From assembly GCA_013112685.1 (NCBI GenBank), contig JABFGC010000002.1, forward strand, positions 2,304,902 to 2,368,901: DNA of 64,000 nucleotides. Reading direction: 5' to 3'. Each line of letters begins with the position of its first letter. The stretch's first letter is position 1. Below the pieces are notes generated by a model, which was not told where the DNA came from, did no database searches, and worked only from the letters and a program-made list of their open reading frames with translations. Below, one piece after another: positions 42,172-53,559 of this stretch. The position numbers and the translations under genes were made by a program. Source of the DNA: Chloroflexota bacterium (GTDB lineage Bacteria; Chloroflexota; Anaerolineae; Anaerolineales; Villigracilaceae).

Positions 42172-43116
42172 ATGACCACAATCATTGCAGTTGACATCGG
42201 CGGAACTCAGATGCGCGCCGCTTCCTACACGCAAGACCGGCTTCAACCCATCAAACAGAAGAAAATTCCCACACTTGCCTCCGAACCGGGCGGAATGGAT
42301 CGCCTCACCCGCGTCATCGAGGATGTGTGGCCCAACGGAAACTCTGTCGCCGCGATTGGATTGGGGTCGCCGGGACCGCTCGACTCGCACACCGGCTATC
42401 TGCTGGCGCCCCCCAACAACCCGGAATGGCATAATTTTCCGCTTGCGCCCAGTGTCGCCAGTCGCTTTGGCGTGAGAACCTACCTCGATAACGACGCCAA
42501 CCTTGCCGGGCTTGCGGAGTATCGCTTCGGGGCGGGGAAAGGTCATCATAACGTTTTGTACATCACCGTCAGCACGGGGATCGGCGCAGGCGTGATCATT
42601 GACGACCGGCTGCTTCAAGGCTATCACGGTCTCGCGGCGGAACTGGGGCACGTCATCGTTGACCCCGACGGACCTCCCTGCTCCTGCGGGTTCAACGGGC
42701 ACCTCGAGTCGTTTTCGTCGGGACCAGCCATCGTGCGGTACGTGCTTGGGGAACTGGACTCAGGCGCGAGGTCCATATTGAAGCGGGATGAGTCGCTCAA
42801 CGCGCGGGATGTGGCGGAAGCCGCCCAACAAGGGGATGCGCTCGCGATCAAAGCCTACCAGCGCGCGGGGGAATATCTTGGAATCGGCGTCGCATCCTTC
42901 CTGCATGCCTTCGATCCATCCATTGTGATTTTCGGCGGGGGAGTTTCGCAGGTCGGGGATTTATTGTTCGATTCGTTTCATGTCAGTTTGAAACAGCGGG
43001 TCTTTCACCCACGCTACCTGGAGGGACTGGTGATAACGAAAGCGCAGTTGGGCGATAATGCGGGCTTGCTCGGCGCGCGCGCGCTGGCGGAAATGAAGGC
43101 GGGGCTGGCGTTCTGA
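42172..43116 (+). CDS. ROK-family sugar kinase (glucokinase-like)
   Basis: 314 residues. The ATP-binding start IIAVDIGGTQMRAAS, the sugar-binding YLDNDANLAGLAEYRFG, the phosphate loop YITVSTGIGAGVIID, and the ROK signature GHVIVDPDGPPCSCGFNGHLESFSSG are present. The zinc motif usually reads CxCGxxGC; here the last Cys is His. IVIFGGGVSQ ends the fold. Glucose or N-acetylhexosamine phosphorylation is likely, and its neighbours are glycolytic. The start is the ATG at 42172, just behind TATAAT, so the message is probably leaderless. It is divergent from yvcK. Confidence 0.9.
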   Translation: MTTIIAVDIGGTQMRAASYTQDRLQPIKQKKIPTLASEPGGMDRLTRVIEDVWPNGNSVAAIGLGSPGPLDSHTGYLLAPPNNPEWHNFPLAPSVASRFGVRTYLDNDANLAGLAEYRFGAGKGHHNVLYITVSTGIGAGVIIDDRLLQGYHGLAAELGHVIVDPDGPPCSCGFNGHLESFSSGPAIVRYVLGELDSGARSILKRDESLNARDVAEAAQQGDALAIKAYQRAGEYLGIGVASFLHAFDPSIVIFGGGVSQVGDLLFDSFHVSLKQRVFHPRYLEGLVITKAQLGDNAGLLGARALAEMKAGLAF

Positions 43117-43171
43117 AATCGTAACATTGTGGCTGCCGCTTGCGCCACTGAAATTCATTCAAGGAGCATGT

Positions 43172-44494
43172 ATGACAAAACTTATCACACCCGGACCAAA
43201 GGCAAAGTCCATGATCGAGCGCGATCACAAGGTGATCTCGCCGTCGTATCCGCGCAGTTATCCGTTCGTGATGGATCACGGGAAAGGCAGTGAAGTGTGG
43301 GACGTGGACGGCAACCGCTTCCTGGATTTCATGGGAGGCATCGCCGTCGTTTCAACGGGATATTCGCACCCCAAGGTGGTGAAGGCAATTCAGGAGCAGG
43401 CGGAAAAATTCATTCACATATCATCGGACTTTTATCACGAGAACTGGGTTCGACTCGGCGAACGGCTGAACGAGATCGCGCCGATGAAGGAGGATGCGCT
43501 GTCGTTCATGACCAACTCCGGCACGGAGGCGGTGGAGGCGGCGATCAAACTCGCGCGCTACAACACCAAGCGCACGAACTTCATCGGCTTCACGGGCGCG
43601 TTCCATGGTCGCACGATGGGCGCGGTGACGTTCACGGCAAGCAAGGCGAAGTATCACGGCGGGTTTTATCCGTTGATGAACGGCGTGACCCATGCGCCGT
43701 TCCCGAACCCCTACCGCCCCGTGCTGGAGACCCGCAAGGGCGAAGATTACGGCGAGGCGGTTGTGCGTTACATCGAGGAGGAAATTCTGGCGCAAATCCT
43801 GCCGCCGAAGGATGTGGCGGGGATTCTGGTCGAGACCATCCAGGGCGAGGGCGGCTACATCGTCCCGCCGGATGGGTTCTACCCGGCGCTGCGCAAGTTA
43901 TGCGACAAGCACGGCATCCTGCTCATCCTGGACGAAGTCCAATCCGGCATGGGGCGCACGGGCAAGTGGTGGGCAATCGAACATTTCGGCGTCGAGCCGG
44001 ATATCCTCACCGCGGCGAAGGGCATCGCTTCAGGCATGCCGCTCGGCGCGTGCATTGCGCGCAAATCGGTGATGAATTGGGAGATCGGCACGCACGGCAA
44101 CACCTACGGTGGCAACCCGATTGCCTGTGCCGCCTCGCTGGCGACCATCGAGTTGATCGAAAACGGGTTCATGCAGAACGCCGCGGAAGTGGGCGAATAC
44201 GCCCTGGACGCCCTCAAGGAAATCCAGGCGCGGCACCCGAGCATTGGAGATGTGCGCGGCAAAGGTCTGATGATCGGCGTGGAATTCGTGAAGAACCGCC
44301 AGACGAAGGAACACGCCAAGGAATTGACGGATCGTCTCGTGGACCTCGCGTTCGAGCGCGGACTGCTGACTCTCTCCTGCGGGAAGAGCGTGATCCGCAT
44401 CGCGCCGCCGCTTTCCATCAGCAAGTCCGAGATGGATGAAGGTTTGCAGATATTCGAAGAAGCGTTGACGCAGGCGGAGAAGGAAATGATGTAG
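43172..44494 (+). CDS. Class III aminotransferase (4-aminobutyrate/acetylornithine type)
   Basis: 440 residues, PLP-dependent fold-type I. VWDVDGNRFLDFMGGIAV is the usual start. MTNSGTEAVEAAIKLAR binds the cofactor phosphate, and FHGRTMGAVTFT, LILDEVQSGMGRTGKWW (Asp of the pyridine nitrogen) and TAAKGIASGMPLGACIA (Schiff-base Lys) follow. The end SVIRIAPPLSIS is typical of GABA-type enzymes, which fits 4-aminobutyrate aminotransferase best, but acetylornithine or another omega-amino acid is possible. AAGGAG precedes the ATG at 43172. It follows the ROK gene by 55 bp and may be co-transcribed. Confidence 0.9.
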   Translation: MTKLITPGPKAKSMIERDHKVISPSYPRSYPFVMDHGKGSEVWDVDGNRFLDFMGGIAVVSTGYSHPKVVKAIQEQAEKFIHISSDFYHENWVRLGERLNEIAPMKEDALSFMTNSGTEAVEAAIKLARYNTKRTNFIGFTGAFHGRTMGAVTFTASKAKYHGGFYPLMNGVTHAPFPNPYRPVLETRKGEDYGEAVVRYIEEEILAQILPPKDVAGILVETIQGEGGYIVPPDGFYPALRKLCDKHGILLILDEVQSGMGRTGKWWAIEHFGVEPDILTAAKGIASGMPLGACIARKSVMNWEIGTHGNTYGGNPIACAASLATIELIENGFMQNAAEVGEYALDALKEIQARHPSIGDVRGKGLMIGVEFVKNRQTKEHAKELTDRLVDLAFERGLLTLSCGKSVIRIAPPLSISKSEMDEGLQIFEEALTQAEKEMM

Positions 44495-44522
44495 GGCTGG
44501 CGGGTTAGAGAATAGAGGAAAA

Positions 44523-44564
44523 GAGATTGGAGATTAGGGATTAGGGATTAGAGATTGGAGAATT
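44523..44564. repeat. Heptad repeat GAGATTG/GGGATTA
   Basis: Six 7-bp units, the same words as at 13096-13259, between the aminotransferase gene and its terminator. Confidence 0.85.
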
Positions 44565-44565
44565 G

Positions 44566-44603
44566 AAGAGACCTTTGGGTTTTTGCTCAAAGGTCTCTTT
44601 TTT
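44566..44603 (+). terminator. Intrinsic terminator, probably bidirectional
   Basis: Perfect 12-bp stem AAGAGACCTTTG with its complement (44588-44599), 10-nt loop, then a run of T to 44603. The stop codon of the convergent TIR gene (44602-44604) overlaps it. Confidence 0.85.
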
Positions 44604-45204
44604 AGTCTGTATCCACTTTGTTGTCATCGCCAATTACGATGGTCGAGCCGGTGACGTCGCCTTGAATGTTGACCACCGTCCCGGATGAAGGTTTGCGTTT
44701 CGGTTTCTTCTTCGGCTGGTCTGCCTTGATCCCCGGCGGAGGAGCGTCAGCCGACGTCAACGGTTTCGCGCCGACCTGCTTCGCTCGCAGGTCAAGGGCT
44801 TTCAGTAGCCTTTCCATGCCGCCGTCGGCGAACAGGTCCACCCATTGATAGGATTTGAGGCTGTAGGGGATTTCGCATTCTTCGAGCCGGGCCGGGATGA
44901 GGAAAATTCGTCCCTCCGGCATCTCAAGCGCCCGGTCCAGTGCGAGGCGTAATTCCTTCTGGACGTATCCCTCCTTGCCGACCGATCGTTTCGTCAGGCA
45001 AAGCAGGATCACATCCGACTCATCCAGGACCCTGCCAATCTCCATTTTCCAATCCTGACCGGGGAGCAGTTGCTCGGTATCGAGCCAGGGCTTTGCCCCT
45101 TGCGCCGAGAGGTAGGCGTGCAATTTCTTCACCCGGTCGCGGTCATCGAAGGCATAGGAGAGAAAAATCTTCAGGGAGCGGGAAGCGGTCATCACATTAC
45201 CCAC
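44602..45204 (-). CDS. TIR-domain protein
   Basis: 200 residues from the GTG at 45204 (an ATG at 45192 is the alternative). The TIR domain (about 10-135) starts LKIFLSYAFDDRDRVKKLHAYLSAQGAKPWLDTEQLLPGQDW. The Glu in WLDTEQL is at the place of the NAD-cleaving Glu of active TIR proteins, and DVILLCLTKRSV follows. After a Lys/Pro-rich linker the end reads VVNIQGDVTGSTIVIGDDNKV, a short beta motif often found next to effector domains. A TATAAT is at 45209-45214. Such proteins act in immune signalling or as scaffolds; no partner gene of a known system is adjacent. Confidence 0.85.
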   Translation of the reverse strand: MGNVMTASRSLKIFLSYAFDDRDRVKKLHAYLSAQGAKPWLDTEQLLPGQDWKMEIGRVLDESDVILLCLTKRSVGKEGYVQKELRLALDRALEMPEGRIFLIPARLEECEIPYSLKSYQWVDLFADGGMERLLKALDLRAKQVGAKPLTSADAPPPGIKADQPKKKPKRKPSSGTVVNIQGDVTGSTIVIGDDNKVDTD

Positions 45205-45267
45205 CGTGATTATAAAGTAGATTCAAGAGACGGCGCTCCCCAAACGCCGTCTCTCTTTTTCTGCCTA

Positions 45268-48200
45268 TCAGCGAATGTTGCTTGATTCGCCCGAGCTGGT
45301 GTCCGTTTGAACTTTTACCAGCACGGCGCGCACGGCGATGCGCCTGGCATAGGTATCCGCCGATTCGTTATAGTCCTTGCAGGTCAGCAGGGTTAGCCAG
45401 GCGTCCTCCTCATGCTGGAGCACGCTGATGTTGTAGGGGCTGACGATGCGGTTCTGGCGCACCTCGTAGATGTACACGGTCCCGTAGGCGCGGATGATTA
45501 TCCGGTCGCCCCATTTGAGATCCCCAAGCGCGGCGAATGGACCGGCGTTACCGTTGGGAAGCACGACGTGCCCCGTCAGGACGCTGTTGCCTTTCCAGCC
45601 GGGGAAGGCAGTGCCATCCAGCCAGCCCGCTTGCCGCCACAGCCATGTGACATCCCAGTTATCGTCCGTCACCGGAACGCCCACGACAGGGATCCTCACC
45701 GCAAGGCTTGGAATCTCCAGCCACACGTCGGTGGACGCGTAAGCTTTTTCCACGGGCTGTATGGGCAGCCTGGTCGCTACGTTGGGGGCGAAACCGGAAT
45801 CGGGCAATTCTTTCGGCAGGTTCTCGGCTTCTTCTTCATCGTCATCGGTGCCCCCACCTCCCGGCTCGTTGATGGTCACGCTGTCCGAAACTGAATACAC
45901 GTTGACATCATCCAGCGGGTCGTACCAGCGCTCGGTGGATGTGGAGTTGTGGGGCGAAAGCTGGACGGGAAGCCCGTTAACCGGGTCAATGGGAAGCGAC
46001 GTCCACGCGACCGAGGCGAGGTTCGTTGCGGGCGAGCCCAACAGCCGCGCATTGAAGGTGATCGTCGTGGTGGAACCCAGCGGGTAGTCATCCCAGGTAA
46101 AGATCAAATCGGTCGCCGGGGCTGGGCAGGTCGCCGTTGACGTGGTCGGGGGAAGCCCGGTAACAGTCAGCGAGCATGGGATGTATTCAAGGGTGGCCGG
46201 CAGGAAGTCGGATACGACGACATCGAAGGCGTCCGCCGTGCTTTGGTTCGTATGCCCAATCGTCAGCGTAAATTGAACCGGCGTGCCGATTGCCACATTG
46301 CTTGTCGGGGTCGCGGTCTTCTCAATCGTCAGGTCCGGCTCGACGATATTGACGTTGGGCGCGCTGGTCGAGAACGACCCGCCATCGAACGCCCAGGTGA
46401 CGTTGTTGTTCAAGTCAACTCCATCCTGGTTTTCGATGACATCCAGAACGATGGCGCGGTATTGAATCTCAACCGTGGAGGCCGAGGCCTGGGCGGGGAT
46501 ATCGCCGAGGGTGAATTCCACCTGCCTGCCGGGGTTGGCGGGATTGGTGGGCGAATCGCCGGGATCGGTAATGGGCGAGACAACCGCCGACGGGCAGACC
46601 GTTGCGGTCACATCCGTACCCGCGACAATCACGGAGAGACAATCCACATAAGCCAGCCTGAGGTCCATGCGATCCGTGACGGTGACGTTCGTCAGCGCGA
46701 CCCCCACCGGCAGGTTGATCCCAACCTCATAGGTGATGATCTCGCCGATCGCCACGTCATTGCCGGACGTGAAGATTTCGCTCGTGTCGGTAATTGACTT
46801 TGAAAGTCCGCTGCTCGTCACGAAACCGAAATCGAGCGTGGGGTCGTTCGTGGTGCCGGTCGCGTTATTCACCGTGTTATTGGATGCCGCGCCCGCGCTT
46901 CCGGGCGTGAGAGTCACGATATTGCTCGAGACCTGCCCGCCGTTCTGCCCGATGCCGTTATCGTTGTTGTCCGTGTTCGTGTTCGGGTTGCCGGTATCGG
47001 CGCTGTCGGCGGTATCCACCGTGCTGGCATATCCAGCGGGCGGCGTGACGCGCACGATGTAATCGCCCCGGGGCAATCCGCTGAACAGATACGTGCCGCT
47101 TGCGCTCGTGGTAACGCCGCCGGGCGCATCATCGGCGGTACCGAAGATTCCGTCCGGCCCGACATTGATTTCCGTCGTTCCGTCGCTGGCAAACAACTGC
47201 ACGGTCGCGCCTTGAAGCGGGACATCGCCCGCGTTGAAGGTGCCGTCGCCGTTGGTGTCCAGATAAACAAGATTGCCCAGCGACGCGCGATAGAAGCCGA
47301 AGTCCACGGTGCGGTTGCTTTGGGCGTCCGGCGCTTCACCCGGCGGGTTGGTCGGGTCGGCGTCTGCATCGGTGGTCGGTTCGTCTGCATTTGGTCCGAG
47401 TGTGACCGCGCCGCTTATCACCGCGCCGTCGAAGGTTCCACCGGACTGAAGCGTGCCGTTATCGTCGCTGTCGGTGTTGTTGTCCGGGTCGGGCGCGGCA
47501 GACTCGTTTACAGTTCCTGTTGCGTCAATCGTCGTGCCGCTGCTCCAATATCCCTCGAGCGGACCGCCCGACGCAAACTGGCTGGAGGGAATCACAACCA
47601 CATAGTCGCCAGCCAGCAAGTCGTCGAAACGGTAGTAGCCGCCGTTGGCGGTGGTCTGCGTGGCGAGGACTGCGCCGGTCGGGTTGCCGCCCGCATCCGC
47701 GGCGTACAACTGAACGGTGACGCCGTCCACGCCGACTTCCGCGCCGTTGATGGCGCCGCTGTTGTCGGTGTCGAACCAGACGCGGTTGCCGAGGCTGAAC
47801 AGCGGAGTGACGAAGCCAAAGTCCACGCCGGTATCGGTGGTGGTGCCGCTGGCATCCGAGACGTTAATGCTCGCCCCGGTCTCCCCGGCGTTCATGGTCA
47901 ACGTGCCGCTGCTCACCTGCCCGGCGGCTGTTCCGATACCGTTGTCGTTGTTATCCACGCTTCCATCCGGGTCGGTGGTATCGGCGGGATTGGAAGTATC
48001 CACCGTGCTGGTGTAATTTCCAGCCGGGGGTGTGACGCGTACGATGTAATCGCCCTGCGGAAGTCCGCTGAACAGGTAGGTGCCGCTTGCGCCGGTGGTG
48101 ACGCCGGTCGCCGCATCGTCCGCCGTGCCGAGGATGCCATCTGGACCGACGAGGATTTCAATCCCGGTGCTGGTGAACAAGCGCACCACAGCGCCTTGCA

Positions 48201-51200
48201 TGGGAAGGTCCGTGCCCGCGTCGTAGTCGCCGTCGCCGTTGATATCAATGAAGACCAGATTCCCGATCTCCACACGATAGAAACCGAAGTCCACGGTGCG
48301 GTTGCTTTGGGCATCCGGCGCTTCACCCGGCGGATTGGTCGGGTCGGCGTCTGTGTCGGTGGTCGGCTCGTTCGCGGCTGGACCGAGCGTTACGGCGCTG
48401 CTGATGACGGCTCCATTGAAGGGTCCGCCGACCTGGCGTGTGCCGTTGTCGTCGCTGTCCACATCGTTATCGGGATCGGGCGCAACGGTTTCACTGATGG
48501 AGTTGTTTGAAAGCAGGGTGGTCCCCGAAGACCAGTAACCATCCAGCGCGCCGCCCGCATCAAAATTAGACGCCGGAACTACGACGACGTAATTGCCCCG
48601 GGCTCAGGTTATCGAAGCGGTAGTAACCGCCGTTGGCGGTGGTCTGCGTGGCGAGGACTGCGCCGGTCGGGTTGCCGCCTGCGTCTGCCGCGTACAACTC
48701 AATGGTGACGCCATCCACGCCGACCTCCGCGCCGTTAATGGCGCCGCTGTTGTCGGTGTCGAACCAGACGCGGTTGCCGAGGCTGAAGCCCGGCGAGACA
48801 AACCCAAAGTCCACGGTGGGATTCGTGGTTGTGCCGGTCGCATCGGTCACCGTGTTGTTCAATGCCGCGCCCGCGCTTCCGGGCGTGAGTGTGACCGTAT
48901 TGCTGGTCACCTGACCGCCGCCTGTGCCGACGCCGTTATCGTTGTTGTTGATGTTCGTGTTCGGGTTCGTCGTGTCGGCGTTGTTGAACGTGTCAATCGT
49001 GCTCGAGTAGCCAGCGGGCGGCGTCACTCTCACGATATAGTCGCCCTGCTGCAAGCCGCTGAACAAATACGTACCGCCCGCGCCGGTGATGACGCCGCCG
49101 GTGCCATCGTCCGCATTGCCGGAGATGCCGTCTGGACCGAAACCGTCATCAGCCGTTCCGGGGATGCCGTCCGCTCCGGTGATGATCTCGGTTCCATTGC
49201 CGGAGAACAACTGTACGGTCGCGCCGGGAAGCGGGACATCGCCCGCGTCAAACGTCCCGTTTGCGTTCACGTCCACATAGACCAGGTCGCCCAGTTCCAG
49301 GCGATAGAAACCGAAGTCCACGGTGCGGTTGCTCTGACCGTTCGGCGCTTCTCCCGCCGGGTTGGTTGGATCTGCATCGGTATCGTTCGTCGGCTCGGAG
49401 CTGGTGCCGGGACCCAACGTAACCGGCAGGCTGGCGACGCCTCCATTGAATGTGCCGCCGGTCTGAAGCGTGCCGTTGTCGTCGCTGTCCACATCGTTAT
49501 CGGGGTCGGGTGCGGCGGTTTCACTGACAGCGCCGGTTGGATCGCGCGTGGTGCCGCTGCTCCAATATCCAAGCAGGGTGCCGCCTGCGCCAAACTCGCT
49601 GGACGGGATGACCACCACATAATCACCGGCGAGCAGGTTGTCGAAGCGGTAGTAGCCGCCGTTGGCGGTGGTCTGCGACGCGACAAAGGTCGGATTGCCA
49701 AAAGCGTCCACGCTGTAGAGTTCCACGTCCACGCCGTTGATGCCGATTTCCGTGCCGTTGATGGTGCCGCTGTTATCGGTGTCGAACCAGACGCGGTTGC
49801 CGAGGCTGTAATTCGACCCGTTCACGGTCAGCGTATCGGTCGCTTCGTTGTTATTCTCGATGACTTCGTCATTGAGCGGGTTCCTGCCCGTCACGCCGCC
49901 GACGGGGATCGTGTTCACGTAAATCCCCGGCACGGTACTGGTCACACTGACGGTGATCGTACAAAACGGGTCGGGAGAGGTGTCGTCGGGCTTGCCGGGA
50001 AGTTCACCGTTCGTCAATGTGATGAGCTGGGTTCCCGGGTCGGCGGTCAATATGCCGTTGACGCAGGTGGTGTTGGCGTTGGCAGGATTGGCAATGAATA
50101 ACCCAGCCGGGAGCGTGCCGGGCAGGTTGTCGTTGACCTGCATATCCACAACGTTGATATTGCTCGTGTTGGTAATGGTGATCGTCAACGTGGCGGTATC
50201 GTTGATCTGGATCGTATCGGGATTAAATTCCTTGGTGACCCGGACACCGGGCAGGTTGGTCAGCGACGCTTCGGTCGGCTCGGTGCTGGTCACGCCGTTG
50301 AAGGTGGTTACCGCACCGGCAGGAATCCGGTTCGTCCGGTTGCCGTTGACGATCATGATGACTTTCAACGTCAGCGTGCAGGAACTGTTCGGAGGCAGAG
50401 TCCCGCCGCTGAAGGAGAAAGAGGCGTCTCCGGGGTTGCCGGTCAGTGTGCCGCCGCAGGTTCCGGTGTCGAAGTCGGGCGGGTTGGCAAGTTTGATCCC
50501 GCTTTCTCCCGGCAGGTACAACAGGTCCATGTTGTCGGTGAATTGAATCCCCGTCAGCGTGGCATTGTTCGGGTTGATGAGCTGGACGGTCATGGTGGAG
50601 GTCGCGCCGCCGTAGACCAGCACGGGGTCGAACCCCTTTACCACGCCGATTGACAACGGTTGAATACTAAGAGTGGCTTGCGCCTGCTGCGCCGGGCGGA
50701 TGGTGACGCCGCTGCTTTGAACCGTCCCGGAAACGTTTGCGATGGGGATGATGTTCTGGAATGAAGTAGGCGTCGCAGGAGAACTGTCTCTGCCTTGCAC
50801 ATCCACGATGATGGTACAAATCCCCGGCACGCCGCCAACCTGCGCGGGGATCACGCCGCCGGTCAAAGTGACGGTCTGGGTGCCAGGGTTCGCCGTGACT
50901 ACGCCCGGTCCGCAGGTGGTGGAGGCGTTGGCAGGATTTGCGACAACGATTCCATTTGTAACGGTCCCCGGAAGGTTATCGGTTAATTGAACGTTGATCA
51001 GAGGCGACCCGGTCGTGTTCTGCAAGGTGATGGTCATCGTCGAAAGACCGTTTGCCTGCACCGTCGTCGGGTAAAACGCCTTGCTCATGGTCATACTCGT
51101 CACGGTAAGCGTGGCGGTATTGCTGTCCACATTATTCGTACGTCCCTGCGTGGTTGAAATCGAATTCGCGGGGACGACATTGTTATACACGTTCGGGTCG

Positions 51201-53245
51201 TTGGCGACGACAAATACGTCAATGGTGCAGGAAGCGCCAGCCGGAAGCGTATTCGCGGATGTATTCGTAAATGTGATCGTATTCGTGCCCGGCACGGCGA
51301 TCAAGCCGCTGGTGGGACCCGGGCAACTTTCAGCGGGCGCGGGGACGGTAGGCGGATTGGGCGTGGCAACCACCACGCCGGCGGGAAGCGTATCGGTGAT
51401 GGAAATGCCGGAGATGCCGGTATCCGCCGGCGCTGTGATCGTGATGCGAACGCGGCTTGCCTGACCTGGCGCGACCGTGGTCGGCAGGAACGACTTTGCG
51501 ATTGTCACAGGCAGGGTAGCCGCATTGACAACGGTCAAATCGGTGCCGGTCTGAATCGTCGAACCATTTCCAACGCCCTGGGTGGTGGTGATGGACCCGG
51601 CGGGGATGGTGTTTTCGTAAGTCGTCCCACTGCCCGGAACCGTGCTGGTGACATTGAACGTTATCGTACAGGACGAGTTTGCCGCAATGATCCCGCCGGT
51701 GAGCGTGACCGAGGTTGTGGTGTTCGAGATGGCCCCGCCGCACTGCGGGGTGGCGGGCGTTCCCGAAATGTTCAGGTTTGCCGGCATGGTGTCGGTGAAG
51801 GTCACGCCGGTCAGGTCTGTGCTGGAGTTATTCGTGAGGGTGATCGTCACCGTGCTGACGCCGCCTATCACAATGCTGGTCGGCGAGTATGCTTTCGTGC
51901 CCGTCAATGCGGGATTCACTGTGATGGTGGCGGTGGCAGGCAGGAAATTGGTAAACCCGGGCGTGCCGTTGGAAACGGCATTGGCGGGAATGGTATTCGT
52001 CAATGTTCCAGAGGCGGTAAGCGCCGCCTGAACCGGAACCGTGATCGTACAGGTGTTGGGCGTCGGCGGCGAAGCGCTGGCGGGAATGGTCCCATTTGTC
52101 AGTGTAACCGAAGTCAGGCCCGGGTTCGTTGAAACGGTTCCCGCGCCGCAGGTGGTTGTGGGAGTCCCGGAAACGGTCAATCCCGCCGGAAGGTTATCGG
52201 TAACGGTGACGTTGGTGTACGGCGAACCCGTTGGGTTTTGCAGGGTGATCGTCAAAGTACTGGAGTCGCCTGCATCCACCGTCGTGGGTGAAAAGGCTTT
52301 TATGATCCCAACCGGCTGAATGTTCAGGTTGGCAGATGCGGGACTGCCGTTTGTCACACCCTGCTGGGTCTGAATGGAGCCGGGACCGCCGGGTCCCGCC
52401 GGGATGGTGTTGGTATACTGCCCGCTCGGTCCGGTCACGTTGACGGTGACAAGACAATCCTGGCTGGGGGTCACGGTTGCGCCGCTCAAGGCAACGGTGT
52501 TACTTCCCGGATTCGCAGTCAGTGAAAAAGGTCCGCAATCGGTGACTACTGCATTGACAGGGTTTGCGAGGACAAGCCCTCCCGGCAGTGTATCGGTATA
52601 GGAAAGGTTTGTCAGGTTCGTGTCTATATCGTTGTTGTTGACGCGGATGGTCAACTCGCTGATATCGCCCACAAAGATGGTATTTGGAACAAACCCTTTG
52701 CTCAACGAAGGAGGCGTGACTGCAATAATTGTGATGGTGGCGCTGGCGGGAGTGGTGTTCGTAATCGTCACCGGCGTGCCGTTGTCGTTACCCGACGCCG
52801 AGAGGTTGTTGGCTGGAATCGTGTTGATCAGGTTCCCGGCTGTGACAGAGGAAACATTGACCTCGACATAACATTCGCCCGGTGTGGAGCCGACTTGTGC
52901 AGGCACGGTTCCGTTGCTCAGGGTAAGCGTGCTGGTTCCCGGCACCGCCGTCACGTCAGTCACCAGACCGCAGGTGTTCACGACATTCGCCGGATTCGCA
53001 ATGAACAAGCCCGGCTGTACCCCCACCAGATTGTCTGTCCAGCCTGCGTTTGTGAGCTGAAACGTGTTTGGGTTGAAAATCGTCACCCGCAGGACCGAAA
53101 CACCTCCCGCGTCAATTTGAAGCGGCGTGAACTGTTTATTGATTTCCGCAGGGAGCGCCGCCGCCCGAACCGGGGTTACGGGTCCAGCCAGCAGGGAGCC
53201 GATCATGACCACTGTCAAAAAAACCAACCTGAATGACCTTGACAT
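45268..53245 (-). CDS. Giant cell-surface protein: DUF11 and SdrD-B repeats, LPDSG motif and fused C-terminal sortase; one frame break
   Basis: About 2,660 residues. The signal peptide (MSRSFRLVFLTVVMIGSLLAG) is followed by eight DUF11-like repeats of about 110-130 residues (each with TLTITLQNP and VTDNLPAGL-type words). Next are six SdrD-B/Cna-B-like domains in three alternating pairs (SLGNRVWFDTDNSG type, then LGNLVYLDTNGDG type) and two more DUF11-like repeats. A DDDEEE stretch leads to LPDSGFAPN, an LPxTG-like site. The last 160 residues are a sortase domain: VLTGHVV (His), LTLLTCKDY (Cys) and YARRIAVRAV (Arg). The frame breaks near 48590 (one extra G). It is probably an adhesin or surface fibre; its sortase may attach it or other proteins. 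Confidence 0.88.
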
Positions 53246-53291
53246 AGTTTTGTCCTTTGTTGGGTGTGCAAAATTACGTATAAAAGGCAAC

Positions 53292-53331
53292 AAAAAAAGC
53301 AGTCGAAACAGCATACGGCCGGTTTCGCTGC
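53292..53331 (-). terminator. Intrinsic terminator in the leader of the giant surface protein gene
   Basis: On the minus strand GCAG-CGAAAC (53331-53322) pairs with GTTTCG-A-CTGC (53309-53299), followed by seven T (53298-53292). It lies between the promoter at 53422-53450 and the start codon at 53245, so it can end transcription before the gene: a candidate attenuator. Confidence 0.7.
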
Positions 53332-53421
53332 CTTGTCACGGACAACCACCTGGATGAATGAAAAACGACCATATCGGCTAGATTCACTGCACCCACAATT
53401 ATCTAAAATTAATCCGGGTAC

Positions 53422-53450
53422 ATTTTATAGCCAATCGGTACGAAGGTCAA
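53422..53450 (-). promoter_or_regulatory. Promoter of the giant surface protein gene
   Basis: TTGACC (53445-53450), 17-bp spacer, TAAAAT (53422-53427) on the minus strand. The leader would be about 170 nt. Confidence 0.6.
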
Positions 53451-53559
53451 CGCCCAAAAAGGACAATAATATGACAGGTTTGTCTTATTTGTCCATACGT
53501 CTTACACCTACACAACTCATATACCAGACCCCCAACCCCGGTGATAAAATACAGCCCAG

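Noticed and set aside
48593..50101. A 502-residue plus-strand protein inside the surface protein gene
   Set aside because: It is the antisense shadow of the SdrD-B repeats, rich in Val/Ala/Arg/Gly, without a start signal.
53332..53421. Type I c-di-GMP riboswitch before the giant surface protein gene
   Set aside because: The GEMM consensus elements are not present; only a terminator-like hairpin is supported, so no class is named.
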